Below are positions 51,849 through 59,837 of a stretch of DNA of 64,000 bases, one piece after another. Below the pieces are notes generated by a model, which saw nothing but the letters and a program-made list of their open reading frames with translations, had not been told where the DNA came from and searched no databases. Position numbers and translations under genes: made by a program. The stretch comes from Anaerolineales bacterium (GTDB lineage: Bacteria; Chloroflexota; Anaerolineae; Anaerolineales; Villigracilaceae), in contig JACZJC010000076.1 in NCBI GenBank assembly GCA_014860745.1, positions 1 through 64,000 on the forward strand. The letters run 5' to 3'. The stretch's first letter is position 1; every line of letters starts with the position of its first letter.

Positions 51849-52691
51849 TCATTTCTCTTCATCGGTATCAATGTGACCCGGCTTCTCCTTGCCCAACTCC
51901 AGTGAACGTTGATACGCCGCCCACACCGCGCGGGAGATGGCCGTGCGGAAGCCCGCTTTCTCCAAATAATACAGCGCCTCGGCAGACGTGCCGCCCGGCG
52001 ACGTGACTTGATTCCGCAAAGTGGCGGGATGCCTGCTTGCACCCTGATAATAGGAAGCGGAACCTTTGATGGTCTGCAAAACCAATTGCTCGGCGATGCG
52101 GCGGGGGAATCCCATGTGCACACCAGCATCGATCAAGGCTTCGGTGAAGAGGAAAACATAAGCAGGACCGGAACCCGATAACGCAGTAGCCATATCGAGA
52201 TAGGATTCGTCCTCCACAAAAACTTCTTCGCCCAAGGCGCCAAGGATGGCACGAGTCATTTCCTGCTGTTCTTCTGTCACTTCTTTGGATGCAGTCCAGA
52301 CTGTGATGCCTTCGCCAATTTGACCGGGCGTATTCGGCATCGAGCGGACAATGGCTTTGTGTTTCAACCCCGTGCTGATCTTCTTGATGGTCGCGCCCGC
52401 GATGATAGACAAGACCAGCGCATCGGGTCGAATCCCTTTGAGACCCTTCATCACTTCGGTGAGCCGCTGCGGTTTGACCGAGAGCACCACCACATCCGCT
52501 TCATGGATGGTGAAGGCGTTATCTGTAGAAACCTTGATGCCATATTTTTTATGCAGTTCCCCGCCGCGTTCTTCACGCGGACCGCTGGCTGTGATATTTT
52601 TTGCGTCCGCAAGTTTTTTGCGCAACAAGCCTGCGATCATGGCCTCCGCCATCACGCCGGGACCGATGAAAGCAATTTTCTTTTTAAGCAT
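51849..52691 (-). CDS. proC: Pyrroline-5-carboxylate reductase
   Basis: 280 residues. IAFIGPGVMAEAMIAGLL is the NAD(P) site, VVLSVKPQ and MPNTPGQIGEG the middle motifs and MATALSGSGPAYVF with TSPGGTSAEALYYLE the C-terminal dimer and active-site signature of ProC, which performs the last step of proline synthesis. AGGAGA lies 5 bases before the ATG. It is the last gene of the minus-strand yebC-ruvC-ruvA-DUF402-proC run. The C-terminal tail (GKEKPGHIDTDEEK) is an extension of low conservation. Confidence 0.95.
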   Translation of the reverse strand: MLKKKIAFIGPGVMAEAMIAGLLRKKLADAKNITASGPREERGGELHKKYGIKVSTDNAFTIHEADVVVLSVKPQRLTEVMKGLKGIRPDALVLSIIAGATIKKISTGLKHKAIVRSMPNTPGQIGEGITVWTASKEVTEEQQEMTRAILGALGEEVFVEDESYLDMATALSGSGPAYVFLFTEALIDAGVHMGFPRRIAEQLVLQTIKGSASYYQGASRHPATLRNQVTSPGGTSAEALYYLEKAGFRTAISRAVWAAYQRSLELGKEKPGHIDTDEEK

Positions 52692-52752
52692 GGAGGTCTC
52701 CTGAAAGGATGAAGGGTGAGGGATGAAAGAAGAAAGAAATGGGAAAATGTTT

Positions 52753-53244
52753 TTATGGGAAAACAGGGACGGGTCTTGCCTTCCAATTTTCCGCCAGTTC
52801 GAGCGCTTCGCGAGCCGCGGCGTACATTTTCTGCTGAAATTCCTGAGAATACCTGTATTTTACGACGGCTTCAGCAAATTCTTCTTCATCCACAAGACGG
52901 GCTTGGCCGGGGAAAACTTTTGAAACGTCCAACTCGTGATCTTTGAAGCTCATGCCGCCGTTTCCCAATTCGGGAGGCGACGCAATATTGAGATAAATAT
53001 GAATCAGTTCGCCGCTGGTTTCAAAAATCTCAAGCAGATTATAGAATTTATCGAACCAATAATAGGCCCGGTAATGATGCAGGATCGGATAGTCCTCGCC
53101 TTTGATGTTGAACACGGAGGAACCAGCGGGAGCTATTGTAACAATCGAGTCTGCTGTGACAGACTCGATTGTGGCAAACCAGCTTCGATAGACAGTCCCA
53201 TCCGCTTTGCAGGCGCGGACGTGGATCTGGTCGCCAGGCTTCAT
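52753..53244 (-). CDS. DUF402-family protein
   Basis: 163 residues. HHYRAYYWFDKFYNLLEIFETSGELIHIYLNIASPPEL contains the aromatic and acidic residues of DUF402 (FomD/Ntdp-like) proteins, some of which are nucleoside tri- or diphosphatases, and DHELDVSKVFPGQARLVDEEEFAEA is the second conserved half. Its first bases overlap the end of ruvA, so it is translationally coupled. A phosphatase role is inference. Confidence 0.75.
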   Translation of the reverse strand: MKPGDQIHVRACKADGTVYRSWFATIESVTADSIVTIAPAGSSVFNIKGEDYPILHHYRAYYWFDKFYNLLEIFETSGELIHIYLNIASPPELGNGGMSFKDHELDVSKVFPGQARLVDEEEFAEAVVKYRYSQEFQQKMYAAAREALELAENWKARPVPVFP

Positions 53245-53819
53245 CCTGTAAAATACCCAAGCGCCACGCGCAGTCGCTCTTCCACATCTTTGGGCGCATC
53301 CTTGGGAATGGACTGAATCGCGGCCTGCGCTTCGACTACAGAATAACCCAACGACGTGAGAGCCGCCAGCACCTCGCTGTCGTAATCGGCCAGAGCAGCC
53401 ACTTTCGCAAGTGCATCCGTCGGTTTGAGTTTATCCTTTAAATGCAGGGCGATCTTTTGCGCGGTCTTTTTCCCCACGCCGGGAACTTTGCCCAGCAACT
53501 CCCCTTCGTCGGCAAAGATAGCCCTCTGGATGGTATCAATTGTCAGCGTGGAAAGAACCGATAACGCAACCTTGGGGCCGACTCCGTCCACACCGAGCAA
53601 AATGTTAAAGAGATCCCGATCCGCCTGGGATTCGAATCCATATAACGTCAACGCATCTTCCCGCACCACGAGATGGGTGAACAGAAACATCATTTCCCCC
53701 GCCTTGGCATTCGTGCGCAAAGGCGCAGGGACAAAAACCCGCATCCCCACTCCGCCGACTTCGACGATGAGGGCGTTTTCTTCGATTTGAGAGACTTCTC
53801 CGCGAAGGGTTGCTATCAT
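53241..53819 (-). CDS. ruvA: Holliday junction DNA-binding protein RuvA
   Basis: 192 residues, normal length. MIATLRGEV and LTLYGFESQADRDLF form the N-terminal OB-fold domain. LLGVDGVGPKVALSVLS and GKVPGVGKKTAQKIALHLKDKL are the two helix-hairpin-helix motifs, and the C-terminal domain (EVLAALTSLGYSVVEAQAAI) binds RuvB. RuvA targets RuvB to Holliday junctions. AAAGAG precedes the ATG. ruvC lies upstream, separated by a toxin-antitoxin pair. ruvB is not in the window. Confidence 0.96.
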   Translation of the reverse strand: MIATLRGEVSQIEENALIVEVGGVGMRVFVPAPLRTNAKAGEMMFLFTHLVVREDALTLYGFESQADRDLFNILLGVDGVGPKVALSVLSTLTIDTIQRAIFADEGELLGKVPGVGKKTAQKIALHLKDKLKPTDALAKVAALADYDSEVLAALTSLGYSVVEAQAAIQSIPKDAPKDVEERLRVALGYFTG

Positions 53820-53837
53820 GTTTGTATCTCTTTCAGG

Positions 53838-54521
53838 TTATTTCTTCATGGTTTTATCCATGAGTTTGATGGCCCAATCCAAAAATACCTGTTTGAGGTT
53901 TTGAGGATCAAACGGTTTAAGCATTTTTACAGGCCACCGTTCGATTTCGTTGGGAAAATTTTCACTGCGATTAAGGGCAATGGCAAACCAGTAAGGATCA
54001 AAGCCTGTATCTTTTTGCGCTGCCTGTTCCAGCAATAATTCGGGCGATTCCTTTTGCAGAAGGAAGTACAAATCCACGGCGTCACGAGGTTCAGCACGCC
54101 CAAAATAGGCAAGTAATTTATCCACCCGCAGGTCTGAATAGTCATTGATATAGATGCCTTCGTTTGAAAGAACCGGCGACTCAAACCGATAGGGTGAATC
54201 AAGAGCTAGGTCTATTTTCAGACTTTCCCGCTCATTTTCCACCAACAACTCAACAAAGGTTGCAAAACGGCGGATAACCTTGAGTGAAAGTCCTTTATTC
54301 TGGCAGGCAGATTCAATTTGATAGGATATAGGCAGGATTAAATTTTCCGTGCCTGTAAAATAATCCAAGTCAAAGGAAAGACGGTGACCAAGATAATATT
54401 CTGAGAGCGCGGTTCCACCTGCCAGATAAAACTGATCCTTGTCAGGCATTCCGGCAAGGATTTCCATAAATTCTTTCTGCAGGGAAGTTAGCGTACCAAA
54501 TCCCTTAATTCCCTCTGACAT
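53838..54521 (-). CDS. AbiEii-type nucleotidyltransferase toxin
   Basis: 227 residues. FYLAGGTALSEYYLGHRLSFDLDYFT holds the GG-x-ALS and DxD (Asp51, Asp53) motifs of the nucleotidyltransferase AbiEii/AbiGii/MenA toxin family, LKIDLALD supplies a third acidic residue, and YINDYSDLRVDKLLAYFGRAEPRDAVDLYFLL is the conserved C-terminal half. Toxins of this kind block tRNA or translation in type IV systems. Its start overlaps the end of the small partner gene. Both sit between ruvC and ruvA on the same strand. Confidence 0.85.
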   Translation of the reverse strand: MSEGIKGFGTLTSLQKEFMEILAGMPDKDQFYLAGGTALSEYYLGHRLSFDLDYFTGTENLILPISYQIESACQNKGLSLKVIRRFATFVELLVENERESLKIDLALDSPYRFESPVLSNEGIYINDYSDLRVDKLLAYFGRAEPRDAVDLYFLLQKESPELLLEQAAQKDTGFDPYWFAIALNRSENFPNEIERWPVKMLKPFDPQNLKQVFLDWAIKLMDKTMKK

Positions 54522-54738
54522 TTGAGCGCTCCAAATATCGTCTCCACAAACTTTCTATTTCTTTAGGTAAATCCAACAAATCGATCTCGACCTTAATATC
54601 TTCCAGATGAAGCATGCAGATATCCTCCGCTCTGCCATGCATCAGGATTTGACGCAACAACCAGCGTTTTTGGAACGGATCACTTAGATTAACTGTATCC
54701 GTGCTCCAAACAATGTGGCGAGGTGGGTGTACGATCAT
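54505..54738 (-). CDS. Small partner (putative antitoxin) of the AbiEii-type toxin
   Basis: 77 residues. WSTDTVNLSDPFQKRWLLRQILMHGRAEDICML followed by LPKEIESLWRRYLERS resembles the short proteins (DUF6922-like) encoded directly upstream of AbiEii-type toxins. Its last 17 bases overlap the toxin frame. It has no recognisable DNA-binding motif, so an AbiEi-like repressor role is not evident. It may have its own promoter (TAATAT close upstream). Confidence 0.65.
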   Translation of the reverse strand: MIVHPPRHIVWSTDTVNLSDPFQKRWLLRQILMHGRAEDICMLHLEDIKVEIDLLDLPKEIESLWRRYLERSNVRGN

Positions 54739-54810
54739 TCCAGGAAAAATATTACCACAATCCCCCTTTGTTGTCCGACGCCTTGATTTGAAAAACTTTA
54801 AGAGTGTGCG

Positions 54811-55290
54811 TTAATATCTCGTAGTATTCAAATGCGTAATGGCAATTGCCAGAGCATCGGCGGCATCATCTGGCTTGGGGATTTTTTCCAGTTGCAGCAA
54901 TGCGCGCACCATTTCCTGCACTTGGCGTTTGTCTGCTCCGCCGTAGCCTGCCACAGCTTGTTTCACTTCGTTGGGGGTGTATTCAAAAGGCTCAATGCCC
55001 GCTTTTTGGATGCAGAGCATCACCACGCCGCGCGCCTGTCCCACGGCGAGCGCGGTTTTGACATTGCTCGAGAAGAATAATTTTTCCACGGCAGCGGTAT
55101 CAGGCTTGTATTTCTTCAATAACTTGTTGAGATCGTCGAACAACATCTCAAGCCGCGCGGACGGGGTTGCTTCTTTTGGAGTGGAGATAATGCCGTAGGA
55201 AACAGCCGCCAGTTCCCCGTCGGGCAGGAGGCGCACGAGTCCGTAACCTGTGGTGGCAGTGCCGGGGTCAATTCCGAGGGCGAGGGTCAT
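54811..55290 (-). CDS. ruvC: Crossover junction endodeoxyribonuclease RuvC
   Basis: 159 residues, normal length. Catalytic acids are Asp8 in GIDPGT, Glu69 in VEKLFF and Asp142/Asp145 in DDAADALA. RuvC resolves Holliday junctions processed by RuvAB. It is preceded by yebC, as in many bacteria, with a foldback element in the gap. The start has no clear ribosome binding site within the repeat-derived upstream region. Confidence 0.95.
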   Translation of the reverse strand: MTLALGIDPGTATTGYGLVRLLPDGELAAVSYGIISTPKEATPSARLEMLFDDLNKLLKKYKPDTAAVEKLFFSSNVKTALAVGQARGVVMLCIQKAGIEPFEYTPNEVKQAVAGYGGADKRQVQEMVRALLQLEKIPKPDDAADALAIAITHLNTTRY

Positions 55291-55297
55291 ATCTGTT

Positions 55298-55362
55298 TAA
55301 ACACAAAGGACACGAAGTACACCAAGTAAAAACCTTTGTGTCCCTTGTGCCCTTCGTGTTTA
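55298..55362. repeat. Foldback element between yebC and ruvC
   Basis: AAACACAAAGGACACGAAG on one side and CTTTGTGTCC...CTTCGTGTTT on the other form imperfect inverted arms. The sequence has the repetitive ACACAAAGG/ACACGAAG words of a dispersed family. Confidence 0.65.
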
Positions 55363-55367
55363 ATGGT

Positions 55368-56123
55368 TTAAGCGGCTTCGAGAGCAGCGAGGGCTTCGTC
55401 CGAAACTTTGACGTTGTGGAACACATCCTGCACATCGTCGAGTTCTTCAATGGCTTCCACCATCTTCATGAATTTCAACGTCGATTCCACATCGAGTTCG
55501 ATCTCCTGCTTGGCGATCATGCGCAGGCCGGCTTCATCGGGATGAACGTGAACTTGATGGAGCGCATCCGCAATGGTCTTGAAAGATTCGACAGGGCCGT
55601 AGATTTCTATCGTGTCTTCGCCGTCCACCACATCGTCCGCGCCCACCGTGATTCCAAGTTCGAATGACTTGTCAAAAGACAACTGGCTCGAGGGGTAGGC
55701 AAAATATGCTTTGCGGTCGAACTGCCAGGCAACCGCGCCCGGCTCTGCCATGTTGCCGCCATATTTGGTGAAAGCATGACGCATATCCGGCACGGTGCGG
55801 TTGCGGTTATCGGTAACACATGTGACCATGAGGGCAGAGCCGTGCGGGCCATAGCCCTCGAATGTGATCTCTTCAAAAACCGCGCTGTCCTTATCTTCAC
55901 CTGCGCCGCGTTTGATGGCGCGTTCGATATTATCTTTGGGCATGTTCTCGGCGCGGGCTTTATCCACCGCAAGCCGCAAACGGAAATTTGAATCAATATC
56001 ACTGCCGCCTTCACGGGCAGCGATCGCGAGCTCGCGGGCAAGGCGTGTAAAAATTGCGCCGCGTTTGGCATCTGCCACGCCTTTTTTGCGTTTGATGGTG
56101 GACCACTTGGAATGACCGGACAT
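55368..56123 (-). CDS. yebC: YebC/PmpR-family protein
   Basis: 251 residues from ATG 56123, which has AAGGAG 8 bases upstream; the in-frame TTG at 56138 overlaps that signal. SGHSKWSTIKRKKGVADAKRGAIFTRL is the highly conserved start, and YEGYGPHG-like FEGYGPHGSALMV with the acidic VVDGEDTIEIYG region complete the family. YebC proteins were annotated as DNA-binding regulators; a subset helps ribosomes at proline stretches. It heads the ruvC-ruvA run. Confidence 0.94.
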   Translation of the reverse strand: MSGHSKWSTIKRKKGVADAKRGAIFTRLARELAIAAREGGSDIDSNFRLRLAVDKARAENMPKDNIERAIKRGAGEDKDSAVFEEITFEGYGPHGSALMVTCVTDNRNRTVPDMRHAFTKYGGNMAEPGAVAWQFDRKAYFAYPSSQLSFDKSFELGITVGADDVVDGEDTIEIYGPVESFKTIADALHQVHVHPDEAGLRMIAKQEIELDVESTLKFMKMVEAIEELDDVQDVFHNVKVSDEALAALEAA

Positions 56124-56228
56124 CACGTTCTCCTTCAATTAAAACCACGTTAATGGGGAATTTTGCGTTGAGCGCAAAAATTATACCATGCGTGTTTCGC
56201 TGTCAAACTTTGCCGCCCCGCACAAAAA

Positions 56229-57068
56229 CTATTCGACGAAAAATCCCACACCCATGGCGCGCGGCCCGGCATGGACGACGATGGCGGGGGGCAATTCATA
56301 GATCGGGATGTTTGGAACATTGACCCGCGACTTCAATTCCGTCACAAGCAACTCCGCCTCCGGCTCAGCCTCAACCTGTAACACACACAAATGGGCATTT
56401 TCCCCGCCTTTGCATTGTTCCACTACAACCTCCACAAGCCGTGCCAGCGCGCGTTTTTTTGTCCGCTGCTGCTCAAAAGGTTCCACCTGCCCGTCCTTGA
56501 CCTGCAAAATGGGCTTGATCTCAAGCAGTTCCGCCAGCAGACGTTTCGCCCCGCCAATGCGGCCACCCTTGGCCAGGTACTCGAGCGTGTCTACAAGAAA
56601 ATAAATTTTTCCGCGCGGAATCATGTCATTGAGTTTGGCCACGATCTCATCGGCAGATTTTCCTGCCTTCGCCATGTCATCCGCAACAAGCACAAGCGAG
56701 CCGAGGTTGCACGAGATTGTGAGCGTGTCCACCACGCGGATATCCACACCGGGGAATTCCTGCGCTGCTATCTCCGCCGAGCGGACGGTGCCGCTGGCTT
56801 TACCGGTAGGCGCGACGATGATGACACTCTCTCTCTTTTTCTTCGCTTCCTCGAAAATGGGATAGTACAAGGGCGGTTCTGGAGCGGCTGTTTTCGGCAA
56901 CTCCTTCGCGGCTTTTAGCTTTTGCAGAAAAGCGGCCGTGTCTAATTCTTTGTCATCGTGAAATGACTCTTCCCCAAACATAACAACTTGCGGGATCAAC
57001 ACAATCCCGCGCTGCGCGATCAGGTCACGCGGCAGCCCGCAGGTGGTATCGGCAACGATAATGGTCAT
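56229..57068 (-). CDS. DegV-family fatty-acid-binding protein
   Basis: 279 residues. IIVADTTCGLPRDLIAQRGIVLIPQVVMFGEESFHDD is the DegV start, APTGKASGTVRSAEIAA the phosphate-loop-like lipid head site (fatty-acid carboxylate-binding), VDTLEYLAKGGRIG and KPILQVKDGQ the central signature, and VVHAGPRAMGVGF the end. DegV (FakB) proteins bind fatty acids and hand them to FakA kinase. GGGAGA precedes the ATG. No fakA gene is adjacent. Confidence 0.93.
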   Translation of the reverse strand: MTIIVADTTCGLPRDLIAQRGIVLIPQVVMFGEESFHDDKELDTAAFLQKLKAAKELPKTAAPEPPLYYPIFEEAKKKRESVIIVAPTGKASGTVRSAEIAAQEFPGVDIRVVDTLTISCNLGSLVLVADDMAKAGKSADEIVAKLNDMIPRGKIYFLVDTLEYLAKGGRIGGAKRLLAELLEIKPILQVKDGQVEPFEQQRTKKRALARLVEVVVEQCKGGENAHLCVLQVEAEPEAELLVTELKSRVNVPNIPIYELPPAIVVHAGPRAMGVGFFVE

Positions 57069-57295
57069 GAGGGTTCTCCCGGTTTACGATTTGTGATTTG
57101 ATTGTATGCCGGGTCGTGTCATGGGGGATATGTGTTTTTAATCCCTTCTTTTCATCAAATCCTTTTGTACACGGATACTTCGACACAGTGAGCGAAAGCC
57201 GAACCGTCGGTACAAGTTCAATGGGTGCTTTGCGCACGGAAAAATTAAAAAAATCCGTGATTACCCGTGCCATCCGTTAATTCCATGTACAGATT
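57069..57295. other. Non-coding gap with a dispersed-repeat phrase
   Basis: No gene or RNA was found. The segment around 57240-57280 (AAAATCCGTGATTACCCGTG then CCATCCGTTAATTCC) has the look of a degenerate dispersed phrase built from NCCGTG words. Confidence 0.4.
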
Positions 57296-58417
57296 TTACA
57301 AATCCCGCAAATACGTTCGATGTATCTTGTAAAAATCAATCCCGAAGTTTTCCATTTCCCTTTGCATGGCTTCATTTTCTACACCAATCTGCACGACTTC
57401 GGCATGTTTGAATTGACCAGACTCTTTCACTGATTTGAAAATCTCGCTGTATAGAATCGCCGTGCCGCCAGAGCCGCGGTATTCCGGGAGCAGACCGGCC
57501 CCATTGATGTTGAGCCAATCGGTGCGTTTGAGTTCGCGCAGGAGAGTCAGCCAGCCGAAGGGGAATAATTTTCCTTTGGTCTTTTGCAACGCTGCGGAAA
57601 TATCAGGATAAGCGAACAGGAAGCCGATGGGCTCATCGTTCTTCATGACGATCTTAATCAGCTTCGGGTCGGCAAACCAGAGCAGTTGATTCGCAAGTGA
57701 GTCCACTTCTTCGTCAGTCAACGGCGTGTTGCCCGATGTGCCTTGCAGGGAGTCGTTGTATAGTTCTTTGAGCTGTGGGACGAGGGAGCGTAAATCTGCG
57801 CGGGTTTTATAGCGCGCGATTCTAAGCCCACGGCGCTGGGCGATTCTTTCAGCAAGTTCGTGAATGCGTTCGGGGAATTGGATGTCCGTGCCAATATAAC
57901 CTGAAACTGATTCACCAGCTTTGGTGAATCCCTGTGCTTCGATCAAGTCCACATAATAGGCGGGGTTGTAGGGAAGGCCAAAGGCAGGACGATGCTCAAA
58001 GCCTTTGACCAGGAGGCCGAAGCCATCCAAGGGGGTGAATCCTTTAGGGCCGATCACTTTGTTCAGGCCGCGGGCGCTTGCCCAGTCTATTGCGGCGGTG
58101 AATAAACCTGTGGCCGCTTCGAGGTTGTTTTCACACTCGAAGAGATAAAAGAAGGCCGTCGTCTCGTGGTTGAATTCGTTGTAGTGGCGGTTGTCCAAAA
58201 CGGCAAGGCGGCCGATGGGACGAGTCCCTGCATAGGCGAGGAAAAAATCAGCCTGGGAATGTTTGTAGTACGGGAACTTCTTTCGGTTAAGTTTGAGGCG
58301 TTCATCCATTTGCAGGGGCGGCACCCACTGGGGAATATTCCTGTAAATGACAAACGGCAAACGGATGAAATCATCCACTTGCCGTTTGTCCTTGAGATCG
58401 AGTTGGGAGATGTTCAT
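57296..58417 (-). CDS. GNAT-like acyltransferase
   Basis: 373 residues. The N-terminal part (FIRLPFVIYRNIPQWVPPLQMDE, then FFLAYAGTRPIGRLAVLDNRHYNEF) and C-terminal part (GFLFAYPDIS, INGAGLLPEYRGSGGTAILYSEIFKS) are each GNAT-like, with the second carrying an acyl-CoA pyrophosphate-loop-like RGSGG. Such tandem-GNAT proteins are common but uncharacterised in Chloroflexota and Bacteroidota. The start codon directly abuts the T-run of the upstream MFS gene's terminator hairpin. Confidence 0.6.
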   Translation of the reverse strand: MNISQLDLKDKRQVDDFIRLPFVIYRNIPQWVPPLQMDERLKLNRKKFPYYKHSQADFFLAYAGTRPIGRLAVLDNRHYNEFNHETTAFFYLFECENNLEAATGLFTAAIDWASARGLNKVIGPKGFTPLDGFGLLVKGFEHRPAFGLPYNPAYYVDLIEAQGFTKAGESVSGYIGTDIQFPERIHELAERIAQRRGLRIARYKTRADLRSLVPQLKELYNDSLQGTSGNTPLTDEEVDSLANQLLWFADPKLIKIVMKNDEPIGFLFAYPDISAALQKTKGKLFPFGWLTLLRELKRTDWLNINGAGLLPEYRGSGGTAILYSEIFKSVKESGQFKHAEVVQIGVENEAMQREMENFGIDFYKIHRTYLRDL

Positions 58418-58445
58418 AAAAAGGCAAGGCGAAATTAATTTCGCC
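58418..58445 (-). terminator. Hairpin with T-run directly before the GNAT-like start
   Basis: On the minus strand GGCGAAATTAATTTCGCC is a perfect palindrome followed by TTGCCTTTTT, and the T-run joins the ATG at 58417. It would terminate the MFS transcript or attenuate the GNAT-like gene. Confidence 0.65.
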
Positions 58446-58453
58446 GTCCGAAA

Positions 58454-59737
58454 TCACATGGACTTTGCGCGTTCCGCCATTTGGTCGCGCAGGTGTTTTG
58501 TATCTTTATCAATGGTGAAGATCGCGCCAAGGTAGAAGAAAAAACATAGTATCCAGGCTACGGTGCAGATGAGCAGGATGGCGGTTTTCAGGTCGAACGC
58601 ATCCGCAATGAGACCGGTAATGATCGGCGCAAATGCCGCGCCTGCGTTTTCAATGAAGTATTCCGAGGCTTGCGCAGTCGAGCGGACTTCGGGCGCGGTC
58701 ACGTCATACACCGTTGCGATGACATTGGCCGAAGAAAGCGGCATGAAGATGGCGGTAAGGCACATAAAAATGAAGAACTGATTCTTTGCTTCGATGGGTG
58801 TGGTGATGGCGAGGTACATGAAAAGCGCGCCCATCAAAACACCGATGCTCGAAACGATGATGCGGCCTTTGTTCGTGAATTTGAAGGCAAAGTCACCGAG
58901 CGCGCCACCGATGAAGTACCCGCTGGCAAGGATCAGGATGACGGGAGCCATGGTAAAGAGAATCCCGTTTGCGTCGTAGCCGCGCTCTTTCTCGAGATAG
59001 GCAAAGAAGAAAAAGGTGATCACGTTCCACGGGAAGACGCCGGCAAAGCCCTGCAAAAAGATGAACCACATGGTCTTCTTTTTGAAGATTTCCTTCGCCT
59101 CGGCCCACGAGAATTTGAAGGTCTGCATTTCAGCCATATTCTCGAACTCGGGTTCTGCTTTGCCGCGCGGCATTTCCTTTACAAAAAAGAAGATCAGCAC
59201 GGCGATGACCAGCCCCAGGGAACCGGTGATATAGAACACACTTCGCCAACCGCCGATGGCCGGCGCGACCATCAAAGCCAGGATCATGCCGACAAGATAG
59301 CCGAGTGGCTGCGCAAGCTGCAGAATTCCGTAAATTTTTCCGCGCAGGCTGGGGCCGAAATAATCGGCGATCAAAGTATATAAGCCGGGGTAGGAGGAGT
59401 CATCGATGCCGGTGGAGGCGCGCGTGGCTAAAAATCCGCCAAAGGATTTGACGATGGCATTCAACCAGGTGGTGGAACCCCAAACCAACGAGGCAAAAGA
59501 AAGCAATTTTGTGCGCGAGAAGCGGTCGTATAAATATCCCCAGATCGGGTACAGGAATGTCGCCACGATCAACGCACCGGAATTCACCAGTCCCCATTGG
59601 GTGTTATCGATCTTGAAATCTTCGCTGATCTGCACTTGCAGCGAGCCGATCATCAGTTTATCGGTCTGGTGCAGGAGCATGAAAAAGAAAAATATAACAA
59701 CTACAACCCAACGGTGACGCGCTCGTTCCTGTGTCAT
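58454..59737 (-). CDS. MFS transporter
   Basis: 427 residues with twelve membrane helices. GYLYDRFSRTKLLSFASLVWG is the loop 2-3 signature, GIDDSSYPGLYTLIADYFGPSLRGKIYG and APVILILASGYFIGGALGDFAFKFTNKGR are typical of the Spinster/ExuT-like organic-anion branch. A charged MAEMQTFKFSWAEAKEIFKKKT loop sits between the two halves. GCGAGG precedes the ATG. The dihydroorotase gene is divergent. The substrate is unknown. Confidence 0.85.
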   Translation of the reverse strand: MTQERARHRWVVVVIFFFFMLLHQTDKLMIGSLQVQISEDFKIDNTQWGLVNSGALIVATFLYPIWGYLYDRFSRTKLLSFASLVWGSTTWLNAIVKSFGGFLATRASTGIDDSSYPGLYTLIADYFGPSLRGKIYGILQLAQPLGYLVGMILALMVAPAIGGWRSVFYITGSLGLVIAVLIFFFVKEMPRGKAEPEFENMAEMQTFKFSWAEAKEIFKKKTMWFIFLQGFAGVFPWNVITFFFFAYLEKERGYDANGILFTMAPVILILASGYFIGGALGDFAFKFTNKGRIIVSSIGVLMGALFMYLAITTPIEAKNQFFIFMCLTAIFMPLSSANVIATVYDVTAPEVRSTAQASEYFIENAGAAFAPIITGLIADAFDLKTAILLICTVAWILCFFFYLGAIFTIDKDTKHLRDQMAERAKSM

Positions 59738-59825
59738 GTAAACCTCGCAAAGATGAGATGCCCAAGTATCACGGGGGAGGGAGCGGGTGTCAAGTATTGG
59801 ATGGACATGTTATGCTGATTCCCTG

Positions 59826-59831
59826 TATACT
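59826..59831 (+). promoter_or_regulatory. -10 box for a leaderless start
   Basis: TATACT, then six bases (TTTCAT), then ATG at 59838, the first codon of the dihydroorotase. Confidence 0.65.
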
Positions 59832-59837
59832 TTTCAT

